Shown piece after piece: positions 1-9,668 of a stretch of DNA of 64,000 bases. Position numbers and translations under genes: made by a program. The number at the start of each line of letters is the position of its first letter. The stretch's first letter is position 1. The stretch lies in contig JAAQTN010000020.1 in NCBI GenBank assembly GCA_011742915.1, positions 1 through 64,000 on the forward strand, in the 5' to 3' direction. Below the pieces are notes generated by a model that did no database searches, was not told the origin of the DNA, and saw only the letters and a list, made by a program, of their open reading frames with translations. The DNA is from Billgrantia desiderata. Lineage in GTDB: Bacteria > Pseudomonadota > Gammaproteobacteria > Pseudomonadales > Halomonadaceae.

Positions 1-197
1 CATGAACCGCCGTATACCGAACGGTACGTACGGTGGTGTGGGAGGGCGCCGGGGGTGACCCCGGCCCCTACCCGATTACTGCCGATAGGCTGGCAGGTGG
101 GCACACGGCAAAGCAGGCCGGTTCGTGGGGCCTGCTGCTTTCGCTCAGGAAGCGTGTCAGGCCCGGCTGCCGTTGGCTCGGCAGGGGCCTGGCGGGT
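1..197. other. Non-coding window edge with inverted repeats
   Basis: No convincing gene is seen here. Three GC-rich inverted repeats are visible: GCCGGGG/CCCCGGC at 48-65 with a GTGA loop, GCAGGCC/GGCCTGC at 113-135, and CTGCCG/CGGCAG at 167-184. They lie downstream of the leftward CBS gene and could help end its transcript, but none carries a clear T-tract, so I do not call a terminator. Confidence 0.4.
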
Positions 198-605
198 TCA
201 ATTATGGCGCATGCGCAGGATGGCGGTCAGCACGTCGCGGCGAGTCACGATGCCGCACAAGCGGCCCTGTTCGGTTACCGGGTAGACCTTGGGTTTCTGC
301 CCCAGCATCTCCTGAGCCAGATCGGTGATGCTCTTGGTGGGCGAAACGGAGAGTACTTCGTTGCGCATCAGTTCCTTGACCAGCGGGGCTTCGTCGTTGA
401 GGTAGGCGCTCTGCAGCAGCTTGCCCAGCACGTCCTGCTCGGAAATGAAGCCGATCAGGTTGTCGTTGTCATCGACGACCGGCACGCCTGGCAGGCGATG
501 CAGGGCCAGGCCTTCGGCCAGCGTCGTGATCGAGGTGTTGGCCGTGACCCGGTAGCAATCCCGGGACATGATCTCGCGAACGATGGTAGGAGCCCTGTTT
601 TGCAT
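198..605 (-). CDS. CBS-domain protein (two CBS repeats)
   Basis: A 135-residue protein made almost entirely of two CBS modules, at about residues 8-65 and 74-131, each with the typical endings (GFISEQDVL and GIVTRRDVL). Paired CBS modules bind adenosyl ligands such as AMP, ATP or SAM and act as energy or redox sensors; the partner here is unknown. There is no signal peptide or extra catalytic domain. The start MQNRAPT was chosen because AAGGAG lies about seven bases upstream; the frame stays open further upstream but that part has no domain. It is monocistronic on the minus strand. Confidence 0.85.
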   Translation of the reverse strand: MQNRAPTIVREIMSRDCYRVTANTSITTLAEGLALHRLPGVPVVDDNDNLIGFISEQDVLGKLLQSAYLNDEAPLVKELMRNEVLSVSPTKSITDLAQEMLGQKPKVYPVTEQGRLCGIVTRRDVLTAILRMRHN

Positions 606-955
606 GGCGCATCTCCTTGTTCGAGCGCTTTGAAAACACTGCGAATGCCTGTGCGAGCGAATCGCTGGTCGGGAACGAGCCAAGCCGCTTCATCTCGCTC
701 GACGATTTGTTCAGCGCTTCCTCTTACGGATACTTTCAGCATAGCTGAATCGCTTCGGGCTTAAACAATGCCTTCAACACCTAGCCAACGCTGTGGCTGG
801 CGGGTTGGGCGCGGTGGTTCCAGGTGCCGGAACATGCACGGGGTCAGGCGAATCCAACTCTTGAGAAGGGATAGGCTAGGCACTTTTTCATGCAGCGCCT
901 AGTTTGAGAGGTGGAGCTGGCGCACCCGATACCGTGGCGGGTGATGGAGGAGCAG
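606..955. other. Divergent intergenic region
   Basis: This 350-base gap separates the leftward CBS gene from the rightward Pmp3-type gene and must hold both promoters, but I cannot assign -35/-10 boxes with confidence. It contains a partial copy of a dispersed repeat (632-668) and a perfect short palindrome, TTCAGC-ATA-GCTGAA, at 735-749 that could be an operator. No RNA gene is recognised. Confidence 0.4.
632..668 (-). repeat. Partial copy of dispersed intergenic repeat
   Basis: Read on the minus strand, this stretch matches the core CAGCGATTCGCTCGC followed by CAGGCATT, also found in the repeat between the btuB riboswitch and btuB, and (more diverged) upstream of the DUF2797 gene. Only this end of the repeat is recognisable here. 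It lies in the leader of the CBS gene. Confidence 0.5.
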
Positions 956-1543
956 ATGGACGCGCGTGAATATCTGGCCCGCAAGGGCCTCGATGGCAGT
1001 CGTGACGAGGAGCGTCCCAATACGCTGGAAGAGAAGGCATGGGAGCGTGCTCGCCAGGCCGGTGGGCACCAGCCTCGGGCCGGCACCCCCCACGACTGGG
1101 AGGATTGGGAGCGCTATCACGATGCGCTGGCGGAAGGGGCGGAGAGTATCGATCAGAAGATCGACCACGAGGCGCATCGGCGGGCCCTGGAGATCGAACA
1201 GAGGCAGCGTGAAGCGGCGGAGGCAGTGCAGCACTATGTGCCGGCTGGTGATAACGCTTCGGCCAGCCATGGCGCTTCAGGCGGCGGTGCCGAGCCGGCG
1301 GCGGTTGCTGCACGCGGCGCAGCGTCATCGTCGCCAGGCGTGCCACCATCCGCATCGACCGAGCCGATGCCTCCAGCGCTGCGCTTTGCCTTCAAGACGC
1401 TTGCCATTCTGCTGCCGCCATTGGCCGTGGGCCTCTCCCAGGGTGGCGCCAAGCGAGTCGTCTACAGCCTGGCATTGACCCTGCTGGGATGGGTGCCGGG
1501 CTGCATTTACGCCTGGTTGTGGTTGAAGCGCCGGCTCGGGTGA
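956..1543 (+). CDS. Membrane protein with C-terminal Pmp3/YqaE-like domain
   Basis: A 195-residue protein. The last 52 residues resemble the Pmp3/YqaE (UPF0057) family: two hydrophobic segments at about 147-163 and 170-190, the LPPLAV turn after the first and LGWVPGCIYA in the second. Pmp3 proteins are normally stand-alone peptides of 50-60 residues linked to membrane potential and salt or stress tolerance. The charged N-terminal 70 residues resemble the small DUF2934 domain (LEEKAWERARQAGG), followed by an Ala/Ser/Pro-rich linker at about 95-140. The start at MDAREYL is supported by GGAGGAG just upstream; a start 45 bases earlier is possible. Function is inferred from the domain only. Confidence 0.6.
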   Translation: MDAREYLARKGLDGSRDEERPNTLEEKAWERARQAGGHQPRAGTPHDWEDWERYHDALAEGAESIDQKIDHEAHRRALEIEQRQREAAEAVQHYVPAGDNASASHGASGGGAEPAAVAARGAASSSPGVPPSASTEPMPPALRFAFKTLAILLPPLAVGLSQGGAKRVVYSLALTLLGWVPGCIYAWLWLKRRLG

Positions 1544-1590
1544 CGTCCTTCCCGGGCTCCATGACAGGAGCCACCTGCGTACTGGACTCC

Positions 1591-1848
1591 ATTTTCGTTT
1601 GCGAATAGTGAGGTTGAAAACGAAAGCGGTATGCACGGGCTGGCACGCCGCGAGTTGCTATTCGCAGCGCTTTCTCAAAGGGAATCGCAAGAGCAATTCC
1701 ATAGACTAAGGTCTAGGTGTCTTGGCGAACATGTCTGTTGCCCTCTAATGATCGTTAAGCTAGTCTCGCTATCGTAAACGAACATTTGGGGCTGTTTTTG
1801 ATTGAAATCGAACATTTGACCGAGTGGTTAGTTTTCGTTTCGATCAAC
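1591..1848 (+). promoter_or_regulatory. glp promoter region with GlpR-like operator sites
   Basis: The gap between the Pmp3-type gene and glpK (1544-1892) is AT-richer than its surroundings and holds repeated sites resembling the GlpR operator (TTCG-N4-CGAA core). Site 1 is TTCG-TTTG-CGAA at 1594-1605. Sites 2 and 3 share the direct repeat CGAACATTTG at 1779-1788 and 1809-1818, thirty bases apart, each with a weaker left half. A fourth, weak site (TTTTCG-TTT-CGATC) lies around 1832-1845. The spacing suggests binding on one helix face. GlpR is a DeoR-family repressor released by glycerol 3-phosphate; its gene is not in the window. I cannot place the exact -35/-10. Confidence 0.5.
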
Positions 1849-1892
1849 CAGAGCCTCATCTTCGACCCACAAGAATAATCGGGGCGAGGCTA

Positions 1893-3425
1893 ATGTCCTA
1901 CCTGCTTTCCATCGATCAAGGCACGACCAGCTCGCGCGCCGTGCTCTTCGATCGCACCATGAACCCGCTGGCCATCGCTCAGCAGGAGCTCGCTCAATCC
2001 TTTCCCGACGATGGCTGGGTGGAGCACGACGCCGAGACGATCTGGCAGACGGTCATCGGGGTCTGCCGCGAGGTTCTGCAGCGCACCGGCGTGGCGCCCC
2101 GAGACATCGCCGCAATCGGCATCACCAATCAGCGTGAGTCCACCGTGGTCTGGGATCGCGCCACCGGCGAACCGATCCATCCCGTGATCGTGTGGCAGGA
2201 TCGGCGCACGGTGGCGCACTGCGATGCGCTCAATGCCGCGGGGCATGCCGAGCTGGTGCGCGAACGCACCGGGCTGCTGATCGACCCCTATTTCTCCGCC
2301 ACCAAGCTGGCCTGGAGTCTCGACAACGTGCCCGGGGCGCGCCAACGGGCCGAGCGCGGCGAGCTGGCCTTCGGCACCGTCGACAGCTACCTCGTGTGGC
2401 GTTTGACCGGCGGCCGGCACCACGCGACCGATGCCACCAACGCCTCGCGCACGCTGCTGTTCAATATTCACACCCAGCAGTGGGATGCCGAGCTGCTGGC
2501 ACTGTTCGACATTCCTGCCGCGGTGTTGCCCGAGGTGCGGGACTCCAGCGACGACTATGGCTGCACCGAGCCCGGCCTGTTCGGCCACGCCGTTCCCATC
2601 ACCGGCGTGGCAGGCGACCAGCACGCCGCGCTGGTCGGGCAGGCGTGCTTCGAGCCCGGCATGGTCAAGAGCACCTACGGTACCGGCTGCTTCATCATGC
2701 TCAACACCGGTGAGCAGGCGGTGAGCTCGAACAACCGGCTGCTGACCACTCTGGCGTACCGGATCGATGGCGTTCCCACCTATGCCCTGGAGGGCAGCAT
2801 CTTCGTGGCCGGGGCCACGGTGCAGTGGCTGCGCGACGGGCTGAGGCTGTTCGACGACGCCGCCGAGACCGAGCGCCTGGCCGAGCAGACCCGGGCGGGC
2901 AGCGGCGTCTATCTGGTGCCCGCCTTCACCGGATTGGGGGCGCCGCACTGGGACCCGCGTGCCCGCGGGGCGATCTTCGGTCTCACCCGCGATACCGGCA
3001 TTGCCGAGCTGGTGGCCGCCGGGCTGCGCTCGGTGTGCTTTCAGACGCGCGATCTCCACCGCTGCATGGAGCAGGACGTCGGCCTCGGCCAGGGCAGGCT
3101 GCGGGTCGACGGCGGCATGGTCGCCAACGGCTGGCTGATGCAGTGCCTGGCCGACGTGCTGGGACAGGAGGTCGACCGCCCGGTGGTGCGCGAAACCACG
3201 GCCCTGGGAGCGGCCTATCTGGCGGCGCTGGGCATTGGCTGGTACCGCTCGCTGGATGAGCTGGCGGCCAGTTGGCAGTGCGAGCGCACTTTCTTTCCCC
3301 GCATGCCGGCTGATATCCGCGAGTCGCTCTATGCCGGCTGGCAGGTGGCCGTGGAGCGGGTGAAGAGCGAGCGCAATCTTTCTCCCCGGTGTGCGACGGA
3401 GCACGCATTGTCGCTTGCCGGTTAG
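1893..3425 (+). CDS. glpK: Glycerol kinase
   Basis: Phosphorylates glycerol to sn-glycerol 3-phosphate with ATP in the cytoplasm. At 510 residues it has the full FGGY-kinase length. Visible motifs are DQGTTSSR near residues 8-15 (phosphate binding), TNQRES near 80, WQDRR near 105 and the ATP-site loop STYGTGCF near 260-267. The start at [12 protein letters not shown] is the conserved N-terminus; the frame is open further upstream but that part is the promoter region. It heads the glp operon, fifty bases before the importer ATPase gene glpS, so import and phosphorylation are expressed together. Confidence 0.96.
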   Translation: MSYLLSIDQGTTSSRAVLFDRTMNPLAIAQQELAQSFPDDGWVEHDAETIWQTVIGVCREVLQRTGVAPRDIAAIGITNQRESTVVWDRATGEPIHPVIVWQDRRTVAHCDALNAAGHAELVRERTGLLIDPYFSATKLAWSLDNVPGARQRAERGELAFGTVDSYLVWRLTGGRHHATDATNASRTLLFNIHTQQWDAELLALFDIPAAVLPEVRDSSDDYGCTEPGLFGHAVPITGVAGDQHAALVGQACFEPGMVKSTYGTGCFIMLNTGEQAVSSNNRLLTTLAYRIDGVPTYALEGSIFVAGATVQWLRDGLRLFDDAAETERLAEQTRAGSGVYLVPAFTGLGAPHWDPRARGAIFGLTRDTGIAELVAAGLRSVCFQTRDLHRCMEQDVGLGQGRLRVDGGMVANGWLMQCLADVLGQEVDRPVVRETTALGAAYLAALGIGWYRSLDELAASWQCERTFFPRMPADIRESLYAGWQVAVERVKSERNLSPRCATEHALSLAG

Positions 3426-3475
3426 AGCCCGCCTGGGCTCATCCACGACTCAATAACGACGACAAAGAGTTCTGC

Positions 3476-4564
3476 ATGTCTTTGATACTTGAAAACATCG
3501 ATCACGTGGTCAACGGGGCCGTGCATATCGAGGGCGTCAACCTCGAGTTGGCGCCCGGCTCCTTCAACGTGCTGCTGGGGCGGACCCTGGCCGGCAAGAC
3601 GACGCTGATGCGCATCATGGCCGGTCTCGAGCCGCCCACCCGCGGCAGGGTGCTGATGCACGGCGAGGACGTCACGCGCACCTCGGTGCGCAAGCGCAAC
3701 GTCTCGATGGTTTATCAGCAGTTCATCAACTACCCGGCCATGACCGTTTACGACAACATCGCCTCGCCGCTCAAGCTGGCGCGGGTGTCGCGAGAAGAGA
3801 TACGCCGGCGGGTTCACGAGACGGCCAGCATGCTGCACATCGAGCATCTGCTGGAGCGCTATCCGGCGGAGCTCTCCGGCGGCCAGCAACAGCGCACCGC
3901 CATGGGCCGGGCGCTGGTCAAGGATGCCGATCTGATCCTGTTCGACGAGCCTCTGGTCAACCTCGATTACAAGCTGCGCGAGGAGTTTCGCGAGGAGCTG
4001 CGCGAGCTGTTCAAGGCGCGCAACTGCATTGCCGTCTATGCCACCACCGAGCCCAACGAGGCGCTGGCCCTGGGCGGGCACACGGCGGTACTGCACGAGG
4101 GGCGCCTGCTGCAGTACGGCCCCACCGAAGATGTCTATCACCGCCCGCGCGACGTGCTCACCGCCGAGATGTTCTCCGAGCCGCCGATCAACGTGGTGCC
4201 GGCCATCGTCTCGGGCACGGAGGTGACCTTCGACCGCAACGTGCACTTCCCTCTCAATCGCGATCTGGCGGGCCTTTCGCCGGGGCAGTACCAGTTCGGC
4301 GTGCGGGCCTCCCACATCGGGCTCGAGCGCCAGGCCAAGGACGATCTCGAACTCGAGGTGCAGGTCGACATCGCCGAGATCAGCGGCTCGGAAACCTTCC
4401 TGCACGTGCGCAACGAGCTGTTCCACCTGGTGCTGCATCTCACCGGCGTGTACGAGTTCGCCGTGGATCAGCCGCTCAAGGTCTACTTCCCGACCCACAA
4501 GATCTATGCCTTCGACCGGAATGGCGACGTCGTGCACATTCCGTCTCGGCCAGGAGCGCACTGA
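3476..4564 (+). CDS. glpS: Glycerol ABC importer ATP-binding protein GlpS
   Basis: One of two paired ATPases of a GlpSTPQUV-type glycerol importer, as known from Rhizobium; 362 residues with a C-terminal TOBE-like regulatory part. The nucleotide site is unusual: the Walker A region reads GRTLAGKTT at 35-43 instead of GxxGxGKST, and the H-switch histidine is a threonine (ATTE at 189-192 where VTHD is expected). The signature LSGGQ (133-137) and Walker B LILFDEP (153-159) are intact. Its stop overlaps the start of the second ATPase (TGATG), so the two are translationally coupled. GlpS identity rests on family resemblance and the gene order glpK-S-T-P-Q-U-V-D. Confidence 0.88.
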   Translation: MSLILENIDHVVNGAVHIEGVNLELAPGSFNVLLGRTLAGKTTLMRIMAGLEPPTRGRVLMHGEDVTRTSVRKRNVSMVYQQFINYPAMTVYDNIASPLKLARVSREEIRRRVHETASMLHIEHLLERYPAELSGGQQQRTAMGRALVKDADLILFDEPLVNLDYKLREEFREELRELFKARNCIAVYATTEPNEALALGGHTAVLHEGRLLQYGPTEDVYHRPRDVLTAEMFSEPPINVVPAIVSGTEVTFDRNVHFPLNRDLAGLSPGQYQFGVRASHIGLERQAKDDLELEVQVDIAEISGSETFLHVRNELFHLVLHLTGVYEFAVDQPLKVYFPTHKIYAFDRNGDVVHIPSRPGAH

Positions 4565-5661
4565 TGGCCCAGATAACTCTCAAGTCGCTGGCGCACAGCT
4601 ATTCGCCCAGCCCCTCGGGTCCCGAGGATTACGCCATTCGCGAAATGGAGCACGTGTGGCACCAGGGCGGCGCCTATGCCTTGCTGGGGCCCTCCGGCTG
4701 CGGCAAGTCGACCCTGCTCAACATCATCTCGGGCCTGCTGACGCCTTCGGATGGCCAGGTGCTGTTCGACGACCGGGTGGTGAACGAGCTGGCCCCCGAG
4801 GAGCGCAACATCGCTCAGGTGTTCCAGTTCCCGGTGGTCTACGACACCATGACCGTGTACGACAATCTGGCCTTCCCGCTGCGTAACGTGGGCACGCCGG
4901 CGGCCAAGATTCGTGAGCGCGTGGCTGAAGTGGCCGACGTGCTCGATCTCACCTCGCTGCTCAAGCGCAAGGCGCGCAACCTCACCGCCGACGAGAAGCA
5001 GAAGGTCTCCATGGGGCGTGGCCTGGTGCGCGACGACGTCTCGGCGATCCTCTTCGACGAGCCGCTCACGGTGATCGACCCCCAGCTCAAGTGGAAGCTC
5101 CGGCGCAAGCTCAAGGAGATCCACGAGCGCTTCAACATCACCATGATCTACGTGACCCACGATCAGCTCGAGGCCTCGACCTTCGCCGACAAGATCGCCG
5201 TGATGTACGAGGGCCAGGTGGTGCAGTTCGGCACCCCGCGCGAGCTGTTCGAGACGCCGGCACACACCTTCGTCGGCTACTTCATCGGCAGCCCCGGCAT
5301 GAATCTCATGGAGGTGGCGCGCACCGAAGAGGGCGTACGTACCGGCACCGTCGATCTGACGCTGCCGCCCGCCCTGCGCAATGCCATTCATCGCTCCCGC
5401 TCGCGCAACATCAAGCTCGGCATTCGCCCGGAGTTCGTCGAGGTGCTGACGGAGCCGGGTGAAGCCAGCTACCCCGTCGAGATCGACAACGTGCAGGACC
5501 TCGGCACCTACCGCATCGTGTCGTTCACCTTCGCCGGCATGCCGTTCCGGGCGCGACTGGGAGAGGATCAACCGTTGCCACGGCGCCATGCCTACGTCCG
5601 CTTCCCCGAAGCGTGGCTGAACCTGTACATCGACGAGTTCCGCGTGGAGGTGGGGCAATGA
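4564..5661 (+). CDS. glpT: Glycerol ABC importer ATP-binding protein GlpT
   Basis: The second ATPase of the glycerol importer, 365 residues. It has a canonical Walker A (GPSGCGKST, 42-50), Walker B (ILFDEP, 162-167) and H-switch (VTHD, His199), but the signature motif is degenerate (LTADEKQ at 140-146 in place of LSGGQ). It is thus the mirror image of GlpS, which keeps the signature but lacks the H-switch. A GlpS-GlpT heterodimer would have one consensus ATP site and one degenerate site. The gene starts inside the glpS stop and its own stop overlaps the glpP start (ATGA). It is distinct from the MFS glycerol-3-phosphate antiporter also called GlpT. Confidence 0.88.
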   Translation: MAQITLKSLAHSYSPSPSGPEDYAIREMEHVWHQGGAYALLGPSGCGKSTLLNIISGLLTPSDGQVLFDDRVVNELAPEERNIAQVFQFPVVYDTMTVYDNLAFPLRNVGTPAAKIRERVAEVADVLDLTSLLKRKARNLTADEKQKVSMGRGLVRDDVSAILFDEPLTVIDPQLKWKLRRKLKEIHERFNITMIYVTHDQLEASTFADKIAVMYEGQVVQFGTPRELFETPAHTFVGYFIGSPGMNLMEVARTEEGVRTGTVDLTLPPALRNAIHRSRSRNIKLGIRPEFVEVLTEPGEASYPVEIDNVQDLGTYRIVSFTFAGMPFRARLGEDQPLPRRHAYVRFPEAWLNLYIDEFRVEVGQ

Positions 5662-6542
5662 ACAAGGTCTACAACAACCGGGCGTGGTTCCTGATCCTGC
5701 CCATGCTGATGCTGGTGGCATTCTCCGCCATCATCCCGTTGATGACGGTGGTCAACTACTCGGTACAGGACGTGTTCGATGCCAACACGCGTTTCTTCAC
5801 CGGTACCGAGTGGTTCGAGGTGATGCTCAACGATCCTGCCTTGCAGGCGGCGCTGCTGCGTCAGTTCGCCTTCTCCTTCACCATCCTGGCCATCGAGGTG
5901 CCGCTGGGCATCGGCATCGCCCTGCTGATGCCAAAGCGCGGCTGGCAGGCCTCGGCGGTGCTGATCCTGATCACGCTGCCGCTGCTGATCCCGTGGAACG
6001 TGGTAGGCAGCATCTGGCAGCTCTTCACCCGCGGCGACATCGGCCTGATGGGGGTGGGCATCCGCGAGCTGGGCTACGCCTACAACATCACCCGCAACCC
6101 TGCCGATGCCTGGGCCACCATCATTCTGATGGACGTGTGGCACTGGACCCCGCTGATCGCTCTGCTGTGCTACAGCGGCCTGCGCTCGATTCCCGACGCC
6201 TACTATCAGGCTGCGCGTATCGACCGGGCTTCCAAGTGGGCGGTGTTCCGCTACATCCAACTGCCCAAGCTGACCAACGTGCTGGTGATCGGCGTGCTGC
6301 TGCGCTTCATGCACTCCTTCATGATCTACGCCGAGCCGTTCGTGCTCACCGGCGGCGGGCCGGGCAGCTCGACCACCTTCCTCAGCCAGTCGTTGACCAC
6401 CATGGCCATCGGTCAGCAGGACCTGGGCCCCTCGGCGGCGTTCTCGCTGATCTACTTCCTCATCATCCTGCTGGTTTGCTGGGTCTTCTACACCGCGATC
6501 ATGAACAGCCAGAAAGACAACACCACTCAGGGAGGAGCCTGA
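5658..6542 (+). CDS. glpP: Glycerol ABC importer permease GlpP
   Basis: A 294-residue inner-membrane permease of the binding-protein-dependent (MalF/UgpA-like) type with about six membrane segments. The cytoplasmic EAA-like loop that docks the ATPase is seen as YYQAARIDRASKW followed by FRYIQLP, near residues 185-205. The start at MNKVYNN overlaps the glpT stop and has GGAGG upstream; the frame extends further back into glpT but without a membrane-protein start. It pairs with the downstream GlpQ permease to form the glycerol channel. Confidence 0.9.
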   Translation: MNKVYNNRAWFLILPMLMLVAFSAIIPLMTVVNYSVQDVFDANTRFFTGTEWFEVMLNDPALQAALLRQFAFSFTILAIEVPLGIGIALLMPKRGWQASAVLILITLPLLIPWNVVGSIWQLFTRGDIGLMGVGIRELGYAYNITRNPADAWATIILMDVWHWTPLIALLCYSGLRSIPDAYYQAARIDRASKWAVFRYIQLPKLTNVLVIGVLLRFMHSFMIYAEPFVLTGGGPGSSTTFLSQSLTTMAIGQQDLGPSAAFSLIYFLIILLVCWVFYTAIMNSQKDNTTQGGA

Positions 6543-6543
6543 C

Positions 6544-7437
6544 ATGACCAGCTCCGTACCGACCACCCCCGAAAGCGTGCGCAAGCAGGCCGCCGAAGCC
6601 GCCGCCCTGCGCCGCAAGCGGGCGCGTAACGTCACCACCCGTTGGCGCCGCCGCACGCTGCTCGGTCTCTATCTCGTGTTCGTGATGCTGCCGATCTACT
6701 GGCTGCTCAACCTGTCGTTCCAGACCAACAGCGAGATTCTCGGCAGCTTCTCGTTCTGGCCGCAGAACTTCACCGTGGCCAACTATGCGCGCATCTTCAC
6801 CGATGCCAACTGGTACATGGGCTACGTCAACTCGCTGGCCTACGTGCTGATGAACATGCTGATCAGCATCTCGGTGGCGCTGCCGGCAGCCTATGCCTTC
6901 AGCCGCTTTCGCTTCATCGGTGACAAGCACCTGTTCTTCTGGTTGCTGACCAACCTGATGGCGCCGCCGGCGGTGTTCCTGCTGCCGTACTTCCAGCTCT
7001 ACTACTCGGTCGGCCTGTTCGATACCCATATCGCCGTGGCGCTGGCTCACTGCCTGTTCAACATTCCCCTGGCGATCTGGATCCTCGAAGGTTTCATGAG
7101 CAGCGTGCCCAAGGAGGTCGACGAAACCGCCTATATCGACGGTTACAGCTTCCCGCGCTTCTTCGTGACCATCTTCCTGCCCATGATCCGCTCGGGCATC
7201 GGCGTGACGCTGTTCTTCCTGTTCATGTTCTCGTGGGTCGAGCTGCTGCTCTCCCGCACCCTGACCGCCACCAACGCCCAGCCCATCGCCTCGATCATGA
7301 CGCGTACCTCGACGGCCTCGGGCATCGACTGGGGCACCCTGGCCGCGGCCGGCGTGCTGACCATCATCCCGGGCATCGTGGTGGTCTACTTCGTGCGCAA
7401 TCACATCGCCAAGGGCTTTGCCCTGGGCCGTACCTGA
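6544..7437 (+). CDS. glpQ: Glycerol ABC importer permease GlpQ
   Basis: The second inner-membrane permease of the importer, 297 residues, MalG/UgpE-like. A basic N-terminal tail of about 35 residues precedes the first membrane segment. The EAA loop is visible as EVDETAYIDGYS with FFVTIFLP after it, near residues 190-210. It follows glpP by one base with GGAGGAG before its start. The name is that used for the rhizobial transporter and should not be confused with the glycerophosphodiesterase GlpQ. Confidence 0.9.
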   Translation: MTSSVPTTPESVRKQAAEAAALRRKRARNVTTRWRRRTLLGLYLVFVMLPIYWLLNLSFQTNSEILGSFSFWPQNFTVANYARIFTDANWYMGYVNSLAYVLMNMLISISVALPAAYAFSRFRFIGDKHLFFWLLTNLMAPPAVFLLPYFQLYYSVGLFDTHIAVALAHCLFNIPLAIWILEGFMSSVPKEVDETAYIDGYSFPRFFVTIFLPMIRSGIGVTLFFLFMFSWVELLLSRTLTATNAQPIASIMTRTSTASGIDWGTLAAAGVLTIIPGIVVVYFVRNHIAKGFALGRT

Positions 7438-7453
7438 AGGGGAGGGAACGACG

Positions 7454-7726
7454 ATGGAATGGATGGTCTGGACTCTGCCCACGGCAATCTTCTTCTCCGT
7501 CATCGCCGCGATCCTGCTCGGCATGACGACCTGGGAACTGGTGTCGCCCAGCGTGGAACGGCGCGGCTTCCTGCCGATCGCCACCACCCGCGGCGACCGG
7601 CTCTTCATCGGGCTGCTCTCCGCTGCCTATATCCACCTGGCAGTGGTCGGCTTCACCGATATCTCGATTTGGTTTGCCCTGGGGGCTTCCGTCCTCTGGT
7701 TGCTGGTGCTGATGCGCTGGGGCTGA
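7454..7726 (+). CDS. glpU: Small membrane protein GlpU (DUF2160)
   Basis: A 90-residue protein with two or three hydrophobic segments and a conserved middle (TTWELVSPSVERRGF then LPIATTRGDRLFIGLL), typical of the DUF2160 family that accompanies GlpSTPQV-type transporters. Its exact role is unknown; the constant position between the permeases and the binding protein suggests an accessory membrane subunit. The start at MEWMVW has GGAGGG upstream; an earlier in-frame start overlaps the end of glpQ and lacks a ribosome site. Confidence 0.85.
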   Translation: MEWMVWTLPTAIFFSVIAAILLGMTTWELVSPSVERRGFLPIATTRGDRLFIGLLSAAYIHLAVVGFTDISIWFALGASVLWLLVLMRWG

Positions 7727-7789
7727 ACCAAGGCCGTACGGACGATAAAGGTGTCAAGGATGACTCACAACACGCAGAACGAGGTCAAC

Positions 7790-9529
<1,740 letters not shown>

Positions 9530-9615
9530 TGCCGACTCGAGTCCGGCGCAGCGGCTAGGTGCGCCGGGCTCCGCAACCATTATTCGTGTTTCCGGTAGCC
9601 CGTCCGGGTCATTCC

Positions 9616-9653
9616 AGGCCCCGTTCGGCGCTCGCCGAGCGGGGCCTTTGTCT
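9616..9653 (+). terminator. Hairpin terminator between glpV and glpD
   Basis: A GC-rich stem-loop, AGGCCCCGTTCGGCG pairing with CGCCGAGCGGGGCCT (one mismatch), is followed by TTTGTCTT. It lies between glpV and glpD, only about 20 bases before the glpD start. It would reduce read-through so that glpD is made less than the transporter, or glpD may have its own promoter. Confidence 0.65.
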
Positions 9654-9668
9654 TCGAAAGGTCCGCAC

